This document shows positions 6,053-6,424 of a stretch of 6,424 nt of DNA, one piece after another. The DNA comes from Demequinaceae bacterium UBA4004 (GTDB lineage Bacteria; Actinomycetota; Actinomycetes; Actinomycetales; Demequinaceae), in assembly GCA_002384765.1 (NCBI GenBank), contig DGBM01000280.1, positions 8,953 through 15,376 of the forward strand, read 5' to 3'. Both the position numbers and the translations under genes were made by a program. Position 1 is the first letter of the stretch, and the number at the start of each line of letters is the position of its first letter. The notes under the pieces were generated by a model. That model was given only the letters and a program-made list of their open reading frames with translations, searched no databases and had not been told where the DNA came from.

Positions 6053-6424
6053 TCGAGTCTCCGCCGTGGGTCGGGACGCCGTCACGCGGCTCGATCGAGA
6101 TGTCCACGATGGGATACGCGCTGGGGTCGTACCCTTCCGGGATCACCAACTCATCGTGAGCGGACGCCAGGAAGCCGACGCGACGAGCCAGCCCGAGAAG
6201 CGCCGAATCGGCGTGACGGTAGCGAGCCGCTCCGCGGGTCGCTGGACCTGACGCTGCGGTGCGAACTCCGGTGTGGAACCGTACTGCCTGGCGTCATCCG
6301 TCGCGAGCTCAGCCACGACCGCATCCCACACGCGCGCGGGCGGCACGAGCAGCGGCGCGGGTCGACCCATGCTGCCAGCGCGCGCGGCGAGCTGCTCGAA
6401 TTCACCGAGGCTCGCCGCGAAGCG
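6027..6424 (-). pseudogene. Broken RskA-like anti-sigma factor, 5' end outside window
   Basis: Reading leftward from the right edge, one frame gives 'LGEFEQLAARAG...PPARVWDAVVAEL', the linker between the sigma-binding and membrane regions of anti-sigma factors. It then gives VTPIRRFSGWLVAS, the beginning of a membrane helix, and runs into a TGA at 6145-6143 without an extracytoplasmic domain. A second minus-strand frame encodes the missing end of that domain: VGFLASAHDELVIPEGY, then YPIVDISIEPRDGVPTHGGDS...RGVLGL, stopping at TGA 6029-6027. This is the C-terminal signature of actinobacterial RskA-like proteins. The two frames meet somewhere in about 6165-6230. Most of the membrane helix and the first roughly 90-120 residues of the domain (a rough family estimate) are absent. 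A product from either frame would lack an intact anti-sigma architecture. The N-terminal part could still bind a sigma factor without membrane control. Confidence 0.7.

Noticed and set aside
1..6424. CRISPR array, tRNA/rRNA, insertion sequence ends, toxin-antitoxin or restriction genes
   Set aside because: I found no repeat-spacer periodicity, tRNA-like cloverleaf, transposase motif or known defence motif on either strand.

Overview
The window is GC-rich DNA, and its gene content points to a high-GC actinobacterium (Actinomycetota). The evidence is two RskA-type anti-sigma proteins, a two-domain Abhydrolase_9-type membrane hydrolase, a CxxC-rich mini-protein of a kind I recall from actinobacteria, and several GTG starts. 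I cannot name the genus from sequence alone, though Micrococcales-like lineages would fit. I see no tRNA, rRNA, CRISPR array, insertion sequence or phage gene. It reads as chromosomal core or flexible sequence, not a mobile island.

Layout, left to right. (1) The 3' part of a zinc-type (HxxxCxxC) RskA-family anti-sigma factor on the + strand enters from the left and ends at 650. (2) Convergent to it is a 269-aa uncharacterised protein on the - strand (703-1512). A hairpin separates the two stops. (3) A 186-bp divergent intergenic region holds a perfect CsoR/CstR-like operator palindrome between plausible -35 and -10 boxes, plus a second set of overlapping palindromes. It drives a 57-aa Cys/His-rich mini-protein on the + strand (1699-1872). 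(4) A perfect 12-bp inverted repeat (1915-1951) separates that gene from the decayed remains of a DHA2-type MFS exporter on the - strand (about 2815-1984). (5) A complete arginine deiminase (arcA, 2852-4201, +) follows, then after 63 nt a complete 595-aa membrane alpha/beta-hydrolase (4265-6052, +). (6) On the - strand, overlapping the hydrolase 3' end by 26 nt, is a broken second RskA-like anti-sigma gene (6027-6424) whose 5' end lies outside the window.

Arginine deiminase and the hydrolase are co-directional and could be co-transcribed, but no shared function is evident. Arginine deiminase stands alone: no arcB, arcC or arcD is visible. The most interesting regulatory unit is the mini-protein with its thiol/copper-type operator. 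The most unusual structural point is that two genes (the MFS exporter and the right-hand anti-sigma gene) have lost internal blocks while their neighbours are complete. This could be true pseudogene decay or an assembly problem. I found no convincing multi-gene novel defence or biosynthetic system.
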